The notes below the pieces were generated by a model, which was not told the DNA's origin, did no database searches, and saw only the letters and a list, made by a program, of their open reading frames with translations. A stretch of 64,000 nucleotides of DNA from NCBI GenBank assembly GCA_036489975.1, contig DASXES010000079.1, positions 4,044 through 68,043 of the forward strand, written 5' to 3'. Shown one piece after another: positions 62,936-64,000 of the stretch. Both the position numbers and the translations under genes were made by a program. The DNA comes from Roseiarcus sp036489975 (GTDB lineage: Bacteria; Pseudomonadota; Alphaproteobacteria; Rhizobiales; Beijerinckiaceae). Position 1 is the stretch's first letter; every line of letters starts with the position of its first letter.

Positions 62936-64000
62936 AGAAAGCTCTGCGGGTCGACGTCGATCGCAACCTTTACCCCGCCGCGCGGCTCGGGCGCGGCGGC
63001 CAGCATGGCGCGTAAAAACCCTTGCAGATCGGCGGAGCGCGGCGCCTTGGCGGCGAGGCGGAAACGGTGGCGTTTGCGCACGACCGCGATCGGCGCCTCG
63101 GCCGGGCCGAGCAGGACGATCTCGTTCTCTTGGCGCTCGCCGCCGAGCGGCGCGACACGCCAGTTCTTATCCCCCGGCAGGCGATGGGCGGCGCGCGCCA
63201 GGGCGCGCGCGTGCGCTTCCGCGGCGCCCCGGTCCTCAGCGGAAACGATGATCGCCGCCAGGCGCCCGAACGGGGGCAGGCCCCCGAGGCGGCGCTGCTC
63301 GGTCTCTTGCGCGTAGAACCGCTCCGCGTCGCCGGACAGAAGCGCCTTGATGACCGGATGCTCCGGCTGCCAGGTCTGCAACAAGGCGCGCCCCGGCCTG
63401 TCTGCGCGCCCGGCGCGCCCGGTCGCCTGGCGCAGGAGCTGGAACGTGCGCTCGGCCGCGCGCGGATCGGCGTTGGCGAGGCCGACGTCGGCGTCGACCA
63501 CGCAGACGAAGGTGAGCAGCGGGAAGTTGTGCCCCTTGGCGACGAGCTGCGTGCCGATGATGAGGTCGTAGGCGCCTTTCGCCGCCGCGTCGAGCTGTCC
63601 GCGCAGGGTCTCGATCCCGCCCGGCGTGTCCGACGACAAGACGAGCGTGCGGATGTCGGGAAAGAGAGCTTCCGCCTCCTCGGCCAGGCGCTCGACCCCC
63701 GGTCCGCAAGCAGTGAGCGTGTCGGCCTCGTGGCATTGCGGACAGAGCTTCGGCCGGCCCTCGACATGGCCGCAATGGTGGCACACGAGGGATGCGCGAA
63801 ATCTGTGCTCGACCAGCCAGGTCGAGCAATTGGGGCATTCGAAGCGATGGCCGCACGATCGGCAGAGCGTGAGCGGCGCGTATCCACGGCGATTGAGGAA
63901 CAGCATGGCCTGCTCCCCCTTGGCTCTCGCCTCATCAACCCCTGCGATCGCGCGCGGAGACAGCCACCGGCCGCGCGGCGGACCTTCGCGCTTGAGATCG
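62932..64000 (-). CDS. priA: Primosomal protein N' (replication restart helicase), 5' end outside window
   Basis: The frame is open to the window edge, so only the C-terminal ~355 residues are seen. At the upper end is DLKREGPPRGRWLSP, then MLFLNRRGYAPLTLCRSCG. The zinc-binding cysteines follow in C-x2-C and C-x2-C pairs (CRSCGHRFECPNC, CHHCGHVEGRPKLCPQC). Helicase motifs include IGTQLVAKGHNFPLLTFVCVVDAD (V) and LRQATGRAGRADRPG (VI). PriA reloads the replisome at stalled forks. Confidence 0.95.
   Translation of the reverse strand, partial: DLKREGPPRGRWLSPRAIAGVDEARAKGEQAMLFLNRRGYAPLTLCRSCGHRFECPNCSTWLVEHRFRASLVCHHCGHVEGRPKLCPQCHEADTLTACGPGVERLAEEAEALFPDIRTLVLSSDTPGGIETLRGQLDAAAKGAYDLIIGTQLVAKGHNFPLLTFVCVVDADVGLANADPRAAERTFQLLRQATGRAGRADRPGRALLQTWQPEHPVIKALLSGDAERFYAQETEQRRLGGLPPFGRLAAIIVSAEDRGAAEAHARALARAAHRLPGDKNWRVAPLGGERQENEIVLLGPAEAPIAVVRKRHRFRLAAKAPRSADLQGFLRAMLAAAPEPRGGVKVAIDVDPQSFL

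Overview
The window is about 64 kb of GC-rich chromosomal DNA with dense, mostly housekeeping gene content. It most likely comes from an alphaproteobacterium of the Rhizobiales/Hyphomicrobiales type. The evidence is an ALA-synthase HemA (C4 haem route), a eukaryote-type NADP isocitrate dehydrogenase, a bacterial Ku protein, TrmN6/DUF2007/polyprenyl synthase neighbours, and PEP-CTERM proteins whose tails resemble alphaproteobacterial ones. I cannot assign a genus from sequence reading alone. I see no rRNA, tRNA, CRISPR array or intact mobile element.

Layout. 1-3.4 kb: four overlapping genes of a caa3-type cytochrome c oxidase; subunit II carries a C-terminal cytochrome c domain and subunit I has the A2-type YSHP motif. 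3.4-15 kb: carbohydrate block with a GH15 enzyme, a frameshifted SMP-30 lactonase, a TPP enzyme, a mandelate-racemase-type enolase-superfamily enzyme, an internally duplicated membrane protein, a gluconate-dehydrogenase subunit 3 homologue, a GMC oxidoreductase and, on the other strand, a glycogen-debranching-type enzyme. 15-18 kb: an SDR, a decayed phage terminase fragment and Kbl. 18-20.5 kb: cytochrome b561, a lipoprotein, TrmN6 and a DUF2007 protein. 20.6-25.1 kb: polyprenyl diphosphate synthase followed by hemA-hemE-hemF, with two perfect dyads in front of hemA. 25-30 kb: aldo/keto reductase, SnoaL-like protein beside a frameshifted AraC regulator, lytic transglycosylase and icd.

30.1-32.2 kb holds a three-gene overlapping set (MotA/TolQ/ExbB-like channel, a one-TM protein with a periplasmic beta-rich domain, and a two-TM protein). 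It matches no named system I know and is the best candidate here for an undescribed energised envelope complex. 32.5-38.4 kb: a PEP-CTERM protein behind a perfect palindrome, Ku, a strong orphan promoter with a hairpin, and then gltS, glutaminase, a transglutaminase-like protein and a FucU/RbsD protein on the minus strand. 38.7-43.9 kb: sugar ABC permease and binding protein without an ATPase, then a nucleoside-salvage operon (PNP, DeoA, GhrA-like). 44-53.5 kb: peroxiredoxin behind a 17-bp triple tandem repeat, beta-propeller protein, YbfB-type MFS, alpha/beta hydrolase, DNA polymerase I with altered proofreading-site residues, and a second PEP-CTERM protein behind a near-consensus promoter. 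53.6-56.5 kb: ZapE/AFG1 ATPase, PhnD-like binding protein, desaturase. 56.8-62.6 kb: surface-polysaccharide genes (methyltransferase, glycosyltransferase, flippase, O-antigen ligase/polymerase) with locally AT-richer DNA. The window ends inside priA.

Functional links: the oxidase would receive electrons from cytochrome c, and haem supply is encoded 20 kb away. The PEP-CTERM proteins fit with the polysaccharide genes, because exosortase systems accompany exopolysaccharide loci, but no exosortase lies in the window.
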